Shown piece after piece: positions 43,770-53,683 of a stretch of DNA of 64,000 bases (position 1 is its first letter; each line of letters opens with the position of its first letter). The position numbers were made by a program, and so were the translations under genes. The notes under the pieces are model-generated. The model searched no databases. It saw only the letters and a program-made list of their open reading frames with translations, and had not been told where the DNA came from. Source of the stretch: Natrarchaeobaculum sulfurireducens (lineage in GTDB: Archaea > Halobacteriota > Halobacteria > Halobacteriales > Natrialbaceae); contig NZ_CP024047.1 of assembly GCF_003430825.1 (NCBI RefSeq), forward strand, positions 1,426,001 to 1,490,000, given 5' to 3'.

Positions 43770-44165
43770 CTAGTCGCTGTCTGACCGCAAGAGCATGACG
43801 GACACTCGACCGACGGCGTCGAAGTCTTTCAACCGATAGACGAGCGAACGAATCTCCGACGCCTCGCCGTCACAGAAGATGGTCTCGAGACACCACTCCC
43901 CGTGGTGGACGTGACAGGTCGTATCGATCTGGTCCTGAAACTCGTGTTGGATCTCGTGGAGGTCCTCGATGACCTCGTCGTGGACGTAATCGAAGACGAC
44001 CGTCGCGGCGACGGTACCGCGGGACTCCTCGAGTCGGTGATGCGACTCGACGTATTCCTGGATCGCCTCGCGGAGTGCGCGGGACCGAGAGTCGAGGCCC
44101 TCGGCCTGCCAGGTCCGGTCGAACTCCTCGAGCATCGCCTCCGGGACGTTCAGACTGGTTCGCAT
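43770..44165 (-). CDS. nikR: NikR-type nickel-responsive ribbon-helix-helix regulator
   Basis: A 131-residue protein with an N-terminal ribbon-helix-helix (MRTSLNVPEAMLEEFDRTW) and a C-terminal ACT-like metal-binding domain. The NikR nickel ligands can be placed: His74, then His85 and His87 in TCHVHHGEWC, and Cys92. The spacing from the second His to Cys is one residue shorter than in E. coli NikR. It should repress nickel uptake or similar genes when metal is bound. It lies 59 bases behind ctaA on the same strand and may be co-transcribed, with no nickel transporter in the window. Confidence 0.8.
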   Translation of the reverse strand: MRTSLNVPEAMLEEFDRTWQAEGLDSRSRALREAIQEYVESHHRLEESRGTVAATVVFDYVHDEVIEDLHEIQHEFQDQIDTTCHVHHGEWCLETIFCDGEASEIRSLVYRLKDFDAVGRVSVMLLRSDSD

Positions 44166-44224
44166 GGCTGATGATTCGGGCGGTGAAGGAAAAGGTGCGA
44201 CGGTCGCGTCTTCAGCCCCGGCGA

Positions 44225-45073
44225 TTAGCGTCGGCTGCGGGCGATTCCGACGGCAAGGGCCAGGATCAGCGCGCCCGCGAGCACGAGATACAGCCGGTCG
44301 AGTAGCATGCTGTTGGCCATCACAGCCTGTCGCCCGAGGTAGGCAACGGCGAGAGCGAGCCCGGTGGAGCCGTAGATGAGCCCCAGCAGCCCCCGGTCGT
44401 CGAAGTGCCATCGGCCGACCATCGTCGCGACGATGAGCGCGCCGAGCAGCGAGAGCGTCACGCCGTACTGGAAGAGCTGGACGGTCGGTGAGTAGCTAGT
44501 GACGACTCCCAGATCGGTGGGACTGAGTGCGACGTGCAGCGGCAGCGAGACGAGGCCGACCGCAAGCGCCGTGGTGACCGACCCAGCCGTCAGCGACGAC
44601 TGCCAGACGAGGACGGTGGCAACGACGAACATCGCGAAGATCAGGATCGCCGTCCAGAAGTGTAACGAGAGGATCTCCATCTCGTACTGCAGGACAGTCT
44701 GGCCACCCAGGTAGACCTGGATCGGCGTCAGAATCATCCCCAAGACGACGAGCGAGGCGACCCGGTTGTCGATATCCTCGAGCCTCCAGGCGGCCAGCGC
44801 GGAGCCGATGATCGCGAAGCCGGCGAACATCGCGACGAATCGGTGGACCCACTCGTAGAAACTCGGGAGATTCGCCGGGAGCAGGTTGTACGGGCCGGCA
44901 TCACACTGCGGCCAGTTTGCCTCACAGGCAAGTCCGGAGCCCGTCGCCTTCGCAGCGACACCAAGGAGGATAGTCGCGGCGACGAGCACCAGCGTCGTCG
45001 CAAGCAGGTGTGGGAAGCCGAACCGGTCGATCAGCGATCGGAGTGTCGGGCGGTTGTGACTGTCGGACGACAC
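44225..45073 (-). CDS. ctaA: haem A synthase (COX15/CtaA family)
   Basis: A 282-residue integral membrane protein with about eight helices that oxidises haem O to haem A for terminal oxidases. The conserved extracytoplasmic segment GLACEANWPQCDAG holds a cysteine pair, and haem ligand candidates are His in SFYEWVHRFVAMF and ILSLHFWTAI. The start is uncertain: GTG at 45073 gives MSSDSHNRPTL, with a TAAATAC box about 33 bases upstream; GTG at 45100 would add nine residues. nikR follows on the same strand. Confidence 0.85.
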   Translation of the reverse strand: MSSDSHNRPTLRSLIDRFGFPHLLATTLVLVAATILLGVAAKATGSGLACEANWPQCDAGPYNLLPANLPSFYEWVHRFVAMFAGFAIIGSALAAWRLEDIDNRVASLVVLGMILTPIQVYLGGQTVLQYEMEILSLHFWTAILIFAMFVVATVLVWQSSLTAGSVTTALAVGLVSLPLHVALSPTDLGVVTSYSPTVQLFQYGVTLSLLGALIVATMVGRWHFDDRGLLGLIYGSTGLALAVAYLGRQAVMANSMLLDRLYLVLAGALILALAVGIARSRR

Positions 45074-45243
45074 GGTCGTTCGCTCGGGGCTTAGGACCAC
45101 CTGTATTTAGGCTTCCCGTGTCGTTCTCGAGTTGTTGGAACGGGCGTCGGCCTCCCGCGAGCGGGCCCTCTTGACTCTCGATGGATCGATTCCGACTGTC
45201 CGTCCTTCGCCGGATTCAAGACCCGGCCACGCCAGCACGCCAC

Positions 45244-46362
45244 ATGGAAAAACGCGAGCGACTCGAGCGCTACCTCGAGGTCTCCGACCTCGAGTCGGTC
45301 TGGTTCGCACGACCGAACGCCTTTGCCTGGCTCACCGGCGGCTCGAACGTGGTCGACCGCGAGACGGATGCCGGGGTTGCCGCCGTCGGCTACGACGGGA
45401 CCGACATCTGCGTCCTCGCGAACACCATCGAAGCCGAACGGATCGTCGAGGAAGAACTGCCCGACCTCGAGTCGGAGTCGATCACCCTCGAGCAATTTTC
45501 CTGGTACGACGCATCGCTCGAGGAGGCGATCGCCGACCGGGCAGGTGACGGGCGAGCGGCCGCAGACATCGACGTCACTGGCCTCGAGCGCGTCGATTTG
45601 GCCAACCTCCGACAGCCATTGACTCGGCGAGACCGCGAGCGGTACCGCGAACTCGCCAGGGAAACGACGGTCGCCGTCGAGGCCGTCTGTCGCGAGCTTC
45701 GACCCGACGACACTGAACACGAGGTCGCCTCAGCCCTGCAGGTCGCCCTCTCTGGACGAGAGATCGAGGCGCCGGTCGTCCTCGTCGGTGGGAGCGAGCG
45801 GGCCCAACGGTACCGACACTACACGCCGACTGACGCCCAACTTGACGCGTACGCCCTCGTTTCGGTGACCGCCGAACGAGGCGGCTTACACGCCAGTTGC
45901 ACCCGAACCGTCGCGTTCGATCCGCCGACGTGGCTCGAGAAGCGACACGAGGCCGCAACACGGGTCGAGACGACGGCCCTTGCGGCAACACAGGAGGCCG
46001 CTGCGCGAAGCGACGATGCGGACACCGGAACGGCTGGCGACGTCTTCGCGGCGATCCAGGGGGCCTACGAGGCCGTCGGCTACCCGGGCGAGTGGGAACG
46101 ACACCACCAGGGCGGCGCAGCGGGCTTCGCCGGCCGGGAGTGGATCGCGACCCCAGAGCACGACGCACCCGTCGAACGGCCGATGGCCTATGCGTGGAAC
46201 CCAACGGTCCAGGGAGCGAAGAGCGAAGGAACAGTGTTGCTCACCGAGAACGGGCTCGAACCACTGACGACGACCGGAGACTGGCCGACGACGACCGCCT
46301 CGGCCGTCGACCGCGAGCTCGAGCTCGAGCGACCAGGAGTGTTGGTACTCGACGCGGAGTGA
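45244..46362 (+). CDS. M24 family peptidase-like protein without metal ligands
   Basis: A 372-residue protein with the creatinase/aminopeptidase P layout. An N-terminal domain (ESVWFARPNAFAWLTGGSN) is followed by a pita-bread domain. Of the five M24 metal ligands only part remain: the usual Asp pair is replaced in ALVSVTAERGGLHASCTRT, while HHQGGAAGF and EGTVLLTENG keep a His and Glu. Peptidase activity is therefore doubtful; a binding or regulatory role is possible. The ATG at 45244 (MEKRERLERYLE) is preferred to that at 45181. Confidence 0.7.
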   Translation: MEKRERLERYLEVSDLESVWFARPNAFAWLTGGSNVVDRETDAGVAAVGYDGTDICVLANTIEAERIVEEELPDLESESITLEQFSWYDASLEEAIADRAGDGRAAADIDVTGLERVDLANLRQPLTRRDRERYRELARETTVAVEAVCRELRPDDTEHEVASALQVALSGREIEAPVVLVGGSERAQRYRHYTPTDAQLDAYALVSVTAERGGLHASCTRTVAFDPPTWLEKRHEAATRVETTALAATQEAAARSDDADTGTAGDVFAAIQGAYEAVGYPGEWERHHQGGAAGFAGREWIATPEHDAPVERPMAYAWNPTVQGAKSEGTVLLTENGLEPLTTTGDWPTTTASAVDRELELERPGVLVLDAE

Positions 46363-46372
46363 CGAACTCGAG

Positions 46373-47014
46373 TTACGCGTCAGCTTCGTCGTCTTTGTCG
46401 GCTGTGTCCGACAGGTTGGTCGTCGACTCGTCGGCTACCGAGTCGCCAGTAGATTCGTTCATTTTGGATTCGGCTTCGTCAGCCCGGTCGGCCGCCTCGA
46501 GCACGTCGATCTCGTCGACCGTGATCGTCACTGGCTCGACGTCAGCACCCAGTTCCGGTTCGGCCTCGGCTTCCCGGTCGAGAACGCGGTCGAGCGTGAA
46601 GATGGTGTTCAGTTCCTGCTGGACCTGATCGACCACACCACCGACGAGTTCGCTCGGCTGGATCGCTGTGTACTCATAGGGGTTGTTGCCGGCCCCTTCG
46701 CTGGCCCGCTTTTCGCGCGTGACGCGGTCTTCGTCGTGGAGTTCCGCGAGGGCCTCCCGAACCGTACTCGGATAGAGCCCCGTTCCCGTGGCAACCTCTT
46801 CGGAGGTGCTTCCGGGATTGTCGAGTAAGTGGACGTAGATCTTCGCCCGCGTCTCGGTGTCGAGGATCCACGAGAGTAAGTCGACGATCCGCTGGTCGAC
46901 TTCCTCGGCCGCCGCCGTTCGGACGCCGTCATCACCATCGACGAGGGCGTCGTCATCGGGTGGCTGGTCTGGCCCGTCGTCCGTCCGGTAGTCGTCGGTG
47001 TCGTCTCGAGCCAT
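46373..47014 (-). CDS. winged-helix transcriptional regulator
   Basis: A 213-residue acidic protein. Residues about 38-110 form a winged helix of the TrmB/ArsR kind (TRAKIYVHLLDNPGSTSEEV, then GLYPSTVREALAELHDEDRVTRE). The flanks are rich in Asp and Glu and likely disordered. It is divergent from the topoisomerase VI operon with a 145-base gap, which makes regulation of top6 conceivable but unproven. No ligand domain is visible. Confidence 0.75.
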   Translation of the reverse strand: MARDDTDDYRTDDGPDQPPDDDALVDGDDGVRTAAAEEVDQRIVDLLSWILDTETRAKIYVHLLDNPGSTSEEVATGTGLYPSTVREALAELHDEDRVTREKRASEGAGNNPYEYTAIQPSELVGGVVDQVQQELNTIFTLDRVLDREAEAEPELGADVEPVTITVDEIDVLEAADRADEAESKMNESTGDSVADESTTNLSDTADKDDEADA

Positions 47015-47159
47015 ATGTCTCGGCTAAGAGGAAGTTTCGAGCGACGTTAAACCTTTGCGCGGGAAATCCCCTCGCCACTCGAACGAGAGCCACGGGGGCG
47101 AGATCACTTTCGCTGCGGTAGCGTACACCTTTTAGCCCCACCGCTAATACAGGGAGGTG

Positions 47160-49610
47160 ATGACGTCGTTCCAGTCGACACTCGGTGAGGAGTCGGGGAT
47201 CGCCGAGGAGCTGGCCGAAAACCAGCAGGCGATCTCCATCGCCGAGTTCTTCGAGAAGAACAAGCATATGCTCGGCTTCGACAGCGGCGCTCGAGGCCTC
47301 GTGACGGCCGTCAAGGAGGCCGTCGACAACGCCTTAGACGCCGCCGAAGAGGCGGGCATTCTCCCGGATATCTACGTCGAGATTCAGGAAGCAGGCGACT
47401 ACTATCGCCTGATCGTCGAAGACAACGGGCCGGGGCTCACGAAGGAGTCGCTCCCCAAAGTCTTCGGGAAACTGCTCTATGGCTCGCGCTTTCACGTTCG
47501 CGAGCAAAACCGCGGCCAGCAAGGGATCGGGATCTCCGCGGCCGTTCTCTACTCACAGCTGACCAGCGGCAAACCGGCGAAGATCACCAGCCGAACCCAG
47601 GGTGAAAGCGAGGCACAGTATTTCGAGCTTATCGTCGACACCGACGAGAACGAACCCGAAATTAGCGTCGAGGAGACGACCAGCTGGGACCGACCCCACG
47701 GGACGCGCATCGAACTCGAGATGGAAGCCAACATGCGCGCTCGCAACCAGCTTCACGATTACGTCAAGCACACGGCGGTCGTCAACCCCCACGCTCGCCT
47801 CGAGTTGCGCGAACCCGACGCACACTTCAAGTTCGAGCGGGCGACCGACCAGCTTCCCGAGGAGACAGAAGAGATCCGCCCGCACCCCCACGGCGTCGAA
47901 CTCGGGACGGTGTTGAAGATGCTCGCGGCGACCGACTCACACTCCGTCTCGGGATTCGTTCAGGAGGAGTTCACCCGTGTTGGGAAGAAGACGGCCGAGT
48001 CGATCATCGACGAGTTCCGCGACCGCCACGACGGACGCGAGATGCGCTGGCGACCGCCTGCAAGCCAGGAGGAAATCGACCTTCGTGCCGTCGTCGCCGA
48101 CGCGACGGCGAACAAGGGCCAGGAGGCGACGAGCGCGTTCGCCGGTGCCATCGCCGACGCCGTCGACGAGCGCGACCGAATCGCCCACCACGAACTGCGC
48201 GAAATGGTCGCAGACGCCGCAGAGGCTGCCGAAGCCGACCACGGAACGACGTTCGGCGATACCGTCCAGGAAAACGCGCTCGAGGCGGTCTGGCTCGCAC
48301 TCGTCGATGCGACGGACGACGACGAGGCCGACAGCAACGACGCCGACTCGAGGCTCGTCGGTGAACTCTACGACCTCGCCGACGAAGCGACGAGCACGCG
48401 GAAAGACGATGCGGTCGTCCACGCGTTCGCCGATCGGCTCGCGGGAATGTTCACCGATGCGCTCGACGAGGATGTCCGCCAGCGACTGACCCAGCGAGAA
48501 CTCCGAGAGTACGTCGACCGCGCTGCGGACCTCACGGAAGAGTACGACGACGTCGCGTTCGGAGACACCGCCCGTGAGAACGTCGTCGAGACGATCTGGG
48601 GCGTGATGGCGACGGTTCCGGACGAGCCGCCGCTGGTCCGCGAACTGGCCGACGACCGCGACGCCGCCAGCGATCTCATCGACGCCATGCGCGAGACCGA
48701 CATCATGGCACCGCCCACGCGGTGTCTCTCCCCCATCACCGCCGATCTCGTCGAGGCCGGACTGAGAAAGGAGTTCGATGCCGAGTTCTACGCTTCTGCA
48801 AGCCGCGATGCGGAGGTCCACGGCGGCGACCCGTTCATCGTCGAAGCTGGCATCGCCTACGGCGGCGACCTGGGTGCCGAAGGGAGCGTCGACGTGCTCC
48901 GATTCGCCAACCGCGTGCCGCTGGTCTATCAACGCGGCGCGTGTGCGACGACCGACGTGGTCAAGTCGATCGGCTGGCGCAACTACGGGCTCGACCAGCC
49001 CGGCGGCTCTGGCCTGCCGAACGGTCCGGCCGTTATCATGATCCACGTCGCCTCGACGAACGTTCCGTTCACGAGCGAGTCGAAAGACGCCGTCGCGAAC
49101 GTTCCCGCGATCGAAGACGAGATCGAACTCGCCATCCGGGAGGCCGCCCGCGAACTCAAACGCTTCCTTAACAAGCGTCGGTCGATGCAGAAACGCCGGA
49201 AGAAACAGAACGTCCTCGGGAAGATCCTCCCCGAGATGGCCACGAAAGTCGCCGAAGTCACCGGACGCGACGAACCCGACATCGACGACGCCATCGCCCG
49301 GATTATGAACAACGTCCTCGTCGAACGCGAGGTCGAAGCGAACGGCGACGCAAAGGCAGTCTCGGTCGTCGTCGAAAACAACTCGAGTACGGCCGAGCGA
49401 CTCGAGATCACCGACATCGTCACGGCCGAGCCGACGGCCCTTCCCGACGACGTCACCGTCGTCGAGATGGACGGCGAGTGGTTCGTCAAGTGGGAGCCCG
49501 ACGTGGGGAGCGGTGACGAGGCGACGCTCGAGTACGAGGTCACGACGGACGCATCGTTTGACCTGAGCGTGAAAGGCGTCGAAACCGAGAAACTGACGGT
49601 GAAACAATGA
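47160..49610 (+). CDS. top6B: DNA topoisomerase VI subunit B
   Basis: An 816-residue GHKL-type ATPase subunit of the type IIB topoisomerase. [23 protein letters not shown] and [15 protein letters not shown] are the nucleotide-binding motifs, and a transducer domain with switch lysine follows. A large insert (about residues 310-515) is absent from short archaeal homologues and contains two copies of a roughly 60-residue unit ending FGDTxxENxxExxW. A C-terminal Ig-like domain follows. A CCTTTTAGC element is about 28 bases before the ATG; a GTG directly before it is not used. Overlaps top6A by 4 bases. Confidence 0.95.
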   Translation: MTSFQSTLGEESGIAEELAENQQAISIAEFFEKNKHMLGFDSGARGLVTAVKEAVDNALDAAEEAGILPDIYVEIQEAGDYYRLIVEDNGPGLTKESLPKVFGKLLYGSRFHVREQNRGQQGIGISAAVLYSQLTSGKPAKITSRTQGESEAQYFELIVDTDENEPEISVEETTSWDRPHGTRIELEMEANMRARNQLHDYVKHTAVVNPHARLELREPDAHFKFERATDQLPEETEEIRPHPHGVELGTVLKMLAATDSHSVSGFVQEEFTRVGKKTAESIIDEFRDRHDGREMRWRPPASQEEIDLRAVVADATANKGQEATSAFAGAIADAVDERDRIAHHELREMVADAAEAAEADHGTTFGDTVQENALEAVWLALVDATDDDEADSNDADSRLVGELYDLADEATSTRKDDAVVHAFADRLAGMFTDALDEDVRQRLTQRELREYVDRAADLTEEYDDVAFGDTARENVVETIWGVMATVPDEPPLVRELADDRDAASDLIDAMRETDIMAPPTRCLSPITADLVEAGLRKEFDAEFYASASRDAEVHGGDPFIVEAGIAYGGDLGAEGSVDVLRFANRVPLVYQRGACATTDVVKSIGWRNYGLDQPGGSGLPNGPAVIMIHVASTNVPFTSESKDAVANVPAIEDEIELAIREAARELKRFLNKRRSMQKRRKKQNVLGKILPEMATKVAEVTGRDEPDIDDAIARIMNNVLVEREVEANGDAKAVSVVVENNSSTAERLEITDIVTAEPTALPDDVTVVEMDGEWFVKWEPDVGSGDEATLEYEVTTDASFDLSVKGVETEKLTVKQ

Positions 49611-50698
49611 GCACGGACGCAGACCAGCAGGCACGAGAACAGTTGATCGATCTCGCGGCGCAGTTTTACGACCAGTTCGAACTGGGCGAGATCCCGCACA
49701 TGTCGGTCCCGACCCGGACCAAAAACAACATCGAGTACGACGAAGACGAGAAGGTCTGGGTCTACGGCGATCGGGAGTCGACCCGGTCGGCCAACTCCGT
49801 CCGCGGAGCCCGGAAGCTCCTGAAGGCGGTGTACACCATCGAGTTCCTCGCCGACCAGCTCGAGCAGGATCGCTCGTCGACCCTGCGTGAACTCTACTAT
49901 CTCTCCGAAAGCTGGGATAACACGGAGGCGCAGTTCAACGACCAGGACGAGTCGAACAGCCTGGTCGAGGACTTAGAGATCGTTTCGGGTGTCACCCGCG
50001 AGGACTTCCACATGCGCCCGGAGGAGTCTGGGGCGACGATTATGGGTCCGTTACACCTCCGCGAACAGACCCGTCGTGGCGAACGCGAGATTCACTGCCA
50101 GGAGGACGTCGGTGAAGGTGGCTATCAGATTCCGAACAACCCCGACACGATCGAGTTTCTCGACTGCGACGCCGATTTCATCCTCGCCGTCGAGACCGGT
50201 GGGATGCGTGACCGACTCGTCGAAAACGGCTTCGACGAGGAGTACAACGCCTTGATCGTCCACCTCAAAGGCCAGCCCGCCCGAGCGACCCGTCGAATCA
50301 CCCGCCGACTCCACGACGAACTCGGCCTGCCGGTGACCGTCTTCACCGACGGCGACCCGTGGTCGTACCGGATCTACGGCTCGGTCGCCTACGGCTCGAT
50401 CAAATCCGCCCATCTCTCGCAGTATCTGGCGACGCCCGAGGCGCAGTTCATCGGCATCCAGCCCGCCGACATCGTCGAGTACGACCTGCCGAGTGACCCG
50501 CTGAGCGACTCGGACATCAACGCACTCGAGAGCGAACTCTCCGATCCACGATTTCAGACCGACTACTGGGAAGAACAGATCGAGTTGCAACTCGAGATCG
50601 AGAAGAAGTCCGAACAGCAGGCACTGGCGTCTCGAGGGCTCGACTTCGTCACGGATACGTACCTGCCCGAACGGCTCGACGCGATGGGCGTTATCTAG
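49607..50698 (+). CDS. top6A: DNA topoisomerase VI subunit A (Spo11-like)
   Basis: A 363-residue catalytic subunit that cleaves both DNA strands through a tyrosine. [14 protein letters not shown] contains the active-site tyrosine (residue 97 or 98), and the Toprim acidic motif appears as [19 protein letters not shown]. With subunit B it forms an A2B2 enzyme that decatenates and relaxes DNA. Normal length. Translationally coupled to top6B by an ATGA overlap. Confidence 0.96.
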   Translation: MSTDADQQAREQLIDLAAQFYDQFELGEIPHMSVPTRTKNNIEYDEDEKVWVYGDRESTRSANSVRGARKLLKAVYTIEFLADQLEQDRSSTLRELYYLSESWDNTEAQFNDQDESNSLVEDLEIVSGVTREDFHMRPEESGATIMGPLHLREQTRRGEREIHCQEDVGEGGYQIPNNPDTIEFLDCDADFILAVETGGMRDRLVENGFDEEYNALIVHLKGQPARATRRITRRLHDELGLPVTVFTDGDPWSYRIYGSVAYGSIKSAHLSQYLATPEAQFIGIQPADIVEYDLPSDPLSDSDINALESELSDPRFQTDYWEEQIELQLEIEKKSEQQALASRGLDFVTDTYLPERLDAMGVI

Positions 50699-50755
50699 AG
50701 CCGGACAGCCAGTCACCGTCGCCGTTTTGCGCACCTGAGTTCGACGGACGAGCGC

Positions 50756-51463
50756 TCAGTGCTCGTCGAGGACGACCGGCACGCCTCGACTCGCGACATC
50801 GACGACGAAGGCATCCTGGTCGGTTTCGATCGCCTCGAACGTATCGTAGTGGACGGGCAACACGAGCCCAGGTTCCATCCGTTCGGCGAGGGCTGCGGCC
50901 TCGTGGCGGTCCATCGTGGACGTGCCGCCGATCGGCGCGAGAAGGAGGTCCACCTCGAGGTCCTCGTGGAATGTGAAGGCGTCGGTGTCGCCGGGCCAGA
51001 ACGCCGTCACGCCGTCGACTGTAACGCCGAAGCCACAGCCCTGGCCTTCGGGGTGATACGGCGTCCCACTCTCGTCCGTGTGTGGGCCCGCAGGGTCGTT
51101 AAACGCAGGCGTCGTGTAGAGGTCGAGCGGCCCGAGGATGAACGACTCGTCGTCACGGACGCGTTCGACCTCGTACGGTAGCTCCTCCGGTTGCTCGCTG
51201 ATGCCGTTGTGTTCGTGAGCGTCGACGGACTCGTAGACGACGACGATCGAATCGTCGTGGGCGACCCGATCGATCGAGTCCGGATCGTAGTGGTGGCCAT
51301 GAGAGACGAGAACGAGATCGCCGTCTTCCGGTCGAAAGCCGTCCAGAAGACCGTATCGTTCGGGACCGGGATCGATGTAGATGACGACGCCGGTCCGTCC
51401 CTCGAGTCGGACGCTTGCGAGCCCGAACCAGTCGACCGTTACCGCGCCGAATCTAATAGTCAT
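50756..51463 (-). CDS. MBL-fold metal-dependent hydrolase (UlaG-like)
   Basis: A 235-residue metallo-beta-lactamase fold protein. The metal motif is LVSHGHHYDPDSI in place of the usual HxHxDH; further ligand regions are FWPGDTDAFTFHEDL and LVLPVHYDTFEAIE. The shape and length fit the UlaG/UPF0173 group of cytosolic hydrolases. Substrate unknown. The ATG at 51463 has a CCTTTTTC element centred 28 bases upstream on the minus strand. Confidence 0.8.
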   Translation of the reverse strand: MTIRFGAVTVDWFGLASVRLEGRTGVVIYIDPGPERYGLLDGFRPEDGDLVLVSHGHHYDPDSIDRVAHDDSIVVVYESVDAHEHNGISEQPEELPYEVERVRDDESFILGPLDLYTTPAFNDPAGPHTDESGTPYHPEGQGCGFGVTVDGVTAFWPGDTDAFTFHEDLEVDLLLAPIGGTSTMDRHEAAALAERMEPGLVLPVHYDTFEAIETDQDAFVVDVASRGVPVVLDEH

Positions 51464-51765
51464 CGACGACCCTACGACCGGCCGAATCGAAAAAGGTTCG
51501 ACTCGTTCGATGCCGTTGTGAGAGCTGGTCAATGACTCATTTGGACTCGGGTGGAGATGTTACACTGACGGGCTGGTGTGGAGTCGAGAGGTTCTTGCCC
51601 CATTAATAACCACATAACCGAAATGGCTATATTGTCTTCGGAGGTTTGTTTATAAAGTAGGCGAAACAGTTATATCGTTTTCGGCCTTACTCTATGTTAA
51701 CCGAGGCGACCGGGTTTCTTCTGGTTACCCCACCTGGGAGCCCCGAGTAACCACCCTGAGACACC
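51464..51765. other. 302-base divergent regulatory region before tfb
   Basis: The stretch is AT-rich compared with its surroundings. It holds two good plus-strand TATA boxes, TTTATAAAG (51649-51657) and AGTTATATC (51669-51677), the promoter of the minus-strand hydrolase (near 51487-51494), and an inverted repeat in the tfb leader, GGTTAC (51723-51728) with GTAACC (51747-51752). The tfb leader would therefore be about 65-85 bases, unlike the leaderless genes around it. No gene is seen. Confidence 0.5.
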
Positions 51766-52758
51766 ATGACAGATACGAACCTTCGAGCCTACCGGAACGA
51801 ACGAGCCGACGAACGAACCGACGAACGAGAAGACGAAACGACTGCCCGAGCCGACGAGCAAGAGCACTGCCCAGAGTGTGGCGGGCGACTCATCTCGGAC
51901 ACCGAACACGCCGAGACGCTCTGTGGCGACTGCGGACTCGTCGTCGAAGAAGACGAAATCGATCGCGGCCCCGAGTGGCGTGCGTTCGATTCGGCCGAGA
52001 AAGATCAGAAGAGCCGCGTCGGCGCCCCCACGACGAAGATGATGCACGACCAGGGGCTGTCGACTAACATCGGCTGGCAGGACAAAGACGCCTATGGCCG
52101 GGCGCTCTCGAGTCGCCAGCGTCAGAAGATGCAGCGGCTCCGAACGTGGAACGAGCGGTTTCGCACCCGTGACTCGAAAGAGCGCAACCTCAAGCAGGCC
52201 CTCGGTGAGATCGACCGGATGGCGAGCGCACTCGGACTGCCCGAAAACGTCCGCGAGACCGCCTCGGTCATCTATCGGCGCGCCCTCGAGGAGGACCTCC
52301 TCCCCGGACGGTCGATCGAAGGCGTCGCGACGGCGTCGCTGTACGCCGCCGCCCGCCAGGCCGGGACGCCGCGCAGCCTCGATGAGATCTCGGCCGTCAG
52401 CCGCGTCGAGAAGATGGAGCTGACCCGAACCTACCGGTACATCATCCGAGAACTCGGCCTCGAGGTCAAACCCGCCGACCCCGAACACTACGTCCCACGC
52501 TTTGTGAGCGACCTCGACCTGTCGGACGAGACCGAACGGATGGCCCGCGAACTGCTCGAGTCGGCTCGCAAAGAGGGCGTCCACAGCGGCAAGTCGCCCG
52601 TTGGCCTCGCTGCCGCCGGCGTCTACGCTGCAGCGCTGTTGACCAACGAGAAGGTCACGCAGAACGAGGTCAGTGACGTCGCGAACATCTCGGAGGTCAC
52701 GATCCGAAACCGCTACAAGGAACTGCTCGAGGCCTCGGATTCGGCTGCACCGGCGTAA
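51766..52758 (+). CDS. tfb: transcription initiation factor IIB (TFB)
   Basis: A 330-residue TFB that bridges TBP-bound promoters and RNA polymerase. The N-terminal zinc ribbon uses Cys35, Cys38, Cys53 and Cys56 (HCPECGG and LCGDCGLVVEEDEID). The B-reader region is GPEWRAFDSAEKDQKSRVG, and two cyclin repeats occupy about 125-325. The first 30 residues are highly charged. Haloarchaea carry several TFBs with different promoter sets; which paralogue this is cannot be told. Confidence 0.95.
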   Translation: MTDTNLRAYRNERADERTDEREDETTARADEQEHCPECGGRLISDTEHAETLCGDCGLVVEEDEIDRGPEWRAFDSAEKDQKSRVGAPTTKMMHDQGLSTNIGWQDKDAYGRALSSRQRQKMQRLRTWNERFRTRDSKERNLKQALGEIDRMASALGLPENVRETASVIYRRALEEDLLPGRSIEGVATASLYAAARQAGTPRSLDEISAVSRVEKMELTRTYRYIIRELGLEVKPADPEHYVPRFVSDLDLSDETERMARELLESARKEGVHSGKSPVGLAAAGVYAAALLTNEKVTQNEVSDVANISEVTIRNRYKELLEASDSAAPA

Positions 52759-52949
52759 TCACCGGCTTTCCGGAGGGAAACGGAAGTTACGACCACCGTC
52801 GATGGCGTCCGATCCAGTCGGCTGGTGTACTCACATGGTGTTCGGACTCGAGGCAGAATACCGTCTGCCCCTCACTTGTCGCGGCGTTTCGTGACCCGAG
52901 AGTGCGTACGCGGCAAGGCTTATTGTGCTCTCCCGTGTAACACAATATC

Positions 52950-53129
52950 ATGGATGAAACGACCGTCCGACTGTTGTGCCCCGAGTGTACGAAAAACTGG
53001 CAGGCGTCACCGGGCAAGCTTCCAGAATCCGCCGAAATGTTCCATTGTCCGAACTGTCATGCGACCCGGCGGACGGCCGAATTCATGCGAACCGATCACG
53101 ACCTTCAGACCTTGAAACAGCTCGGCTAG
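52950..53129 (+). CDS. small two-knuckle zinc-binding protein
   Basis: A 59-residue protein with CPECTKNW near residue 10 and CPNCHATRRTAEF near residue 33, together a zinc ribbon. A GCTTATTG box is centred about 28 bases before the ATG. It is a recurrent haloarchaeal small protein of unknown function and stands alone between tfb and the UPF0058 gene. Confidence 0.8.
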   Translation: MDETTVRLLCPECTKNWQASPGKLPESAEMFHCPNCHATRRTAEFMRTDHDLQTLKQLG

Positions 53130-53446
53130 TACGTCCCGACTCGTTTCAATCCGCTTTTGTACACTGCAGATCGTCGTTTGCGACCAGTGGCGGTTGCAGT
53201 CAAAGACACAGGAAACGGACTTCGGGAGCCAGTTTAAGATCATCATACCACGACTCCGGTGCTGTAACAGTGGTTTACGAGCGAACGAGAACCGGACACA
53301 GGGACTCCCTATAAACGGTTTCAAGTCGCTAGTCCATCGTGTTCTATTTTCCGGAACTACGGACTGTCACGGCGGTCTGTATGGGGCGTGTGGTAACGCG
53401 GCTCAAGATAATAATATAACCCTGCAGTGGATATGATTGGATGCCT
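53130..53446. other. 317-base intergenic region
   Basis: No coding frame of the local type is present. The right end carries an AT-rich AATAATATAAC element (53410-53420) that probably is the promoter of the UPF0058 gene. The rest, including a region of lower GC around 53200-53360, shows no hairpin or repeat that I can support. Confidence 0.4.
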
Positions 53447-53683
53447 ATGAAGAAGCAGGAGCTCATTCACCTTCACGGCCTTCTTGCCGAAGTATCGAAC
53501 CAGTGTTCGGAGTGGGAAAACTGTCGAATCGACCTCGAAGAGTACGAATCGCTCGGTATTCGACCGACATCGATTCACAAATCGAAAACAGATCATAAAG
53601 CGGCTGTTTTTGCGCTGGCTGGCGGTATCACGGCGAACATGCACGAGGGCGAACAAGAAGCCGTCGCCCCCACTGCTGACTGA
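53447..53683 (+). CDS. UPF0058 family protein
   Basis: A 78-residue protein of the UPF0058 family, conserved in haloarchaea and some methanogens. MKKQELIHLHGLLAEV and RPTSIHKSKTDHKAAVFALA are signature segments. It is helical and cytosolic, of unknown function; the SKTDH segment is the most conserved. The ATG at 53447 is preferred to that at 53441 because the family begins MKKxELIHLH. Confidence 0.85.
   Translation: MKKQELIHLHGLLAEVSNQCSEWENCRIDLEEYESLGIRPTSIHKSKTDHKAAVFALAGGITANMHEGEQEAVAPTAD

Noticed and set aside
53130-53446. Search for a CRISPR-type repeat after noticing GTTTCAA words
   Set aside because: The words are single, without regular spacing or a repeated 30-base unit.
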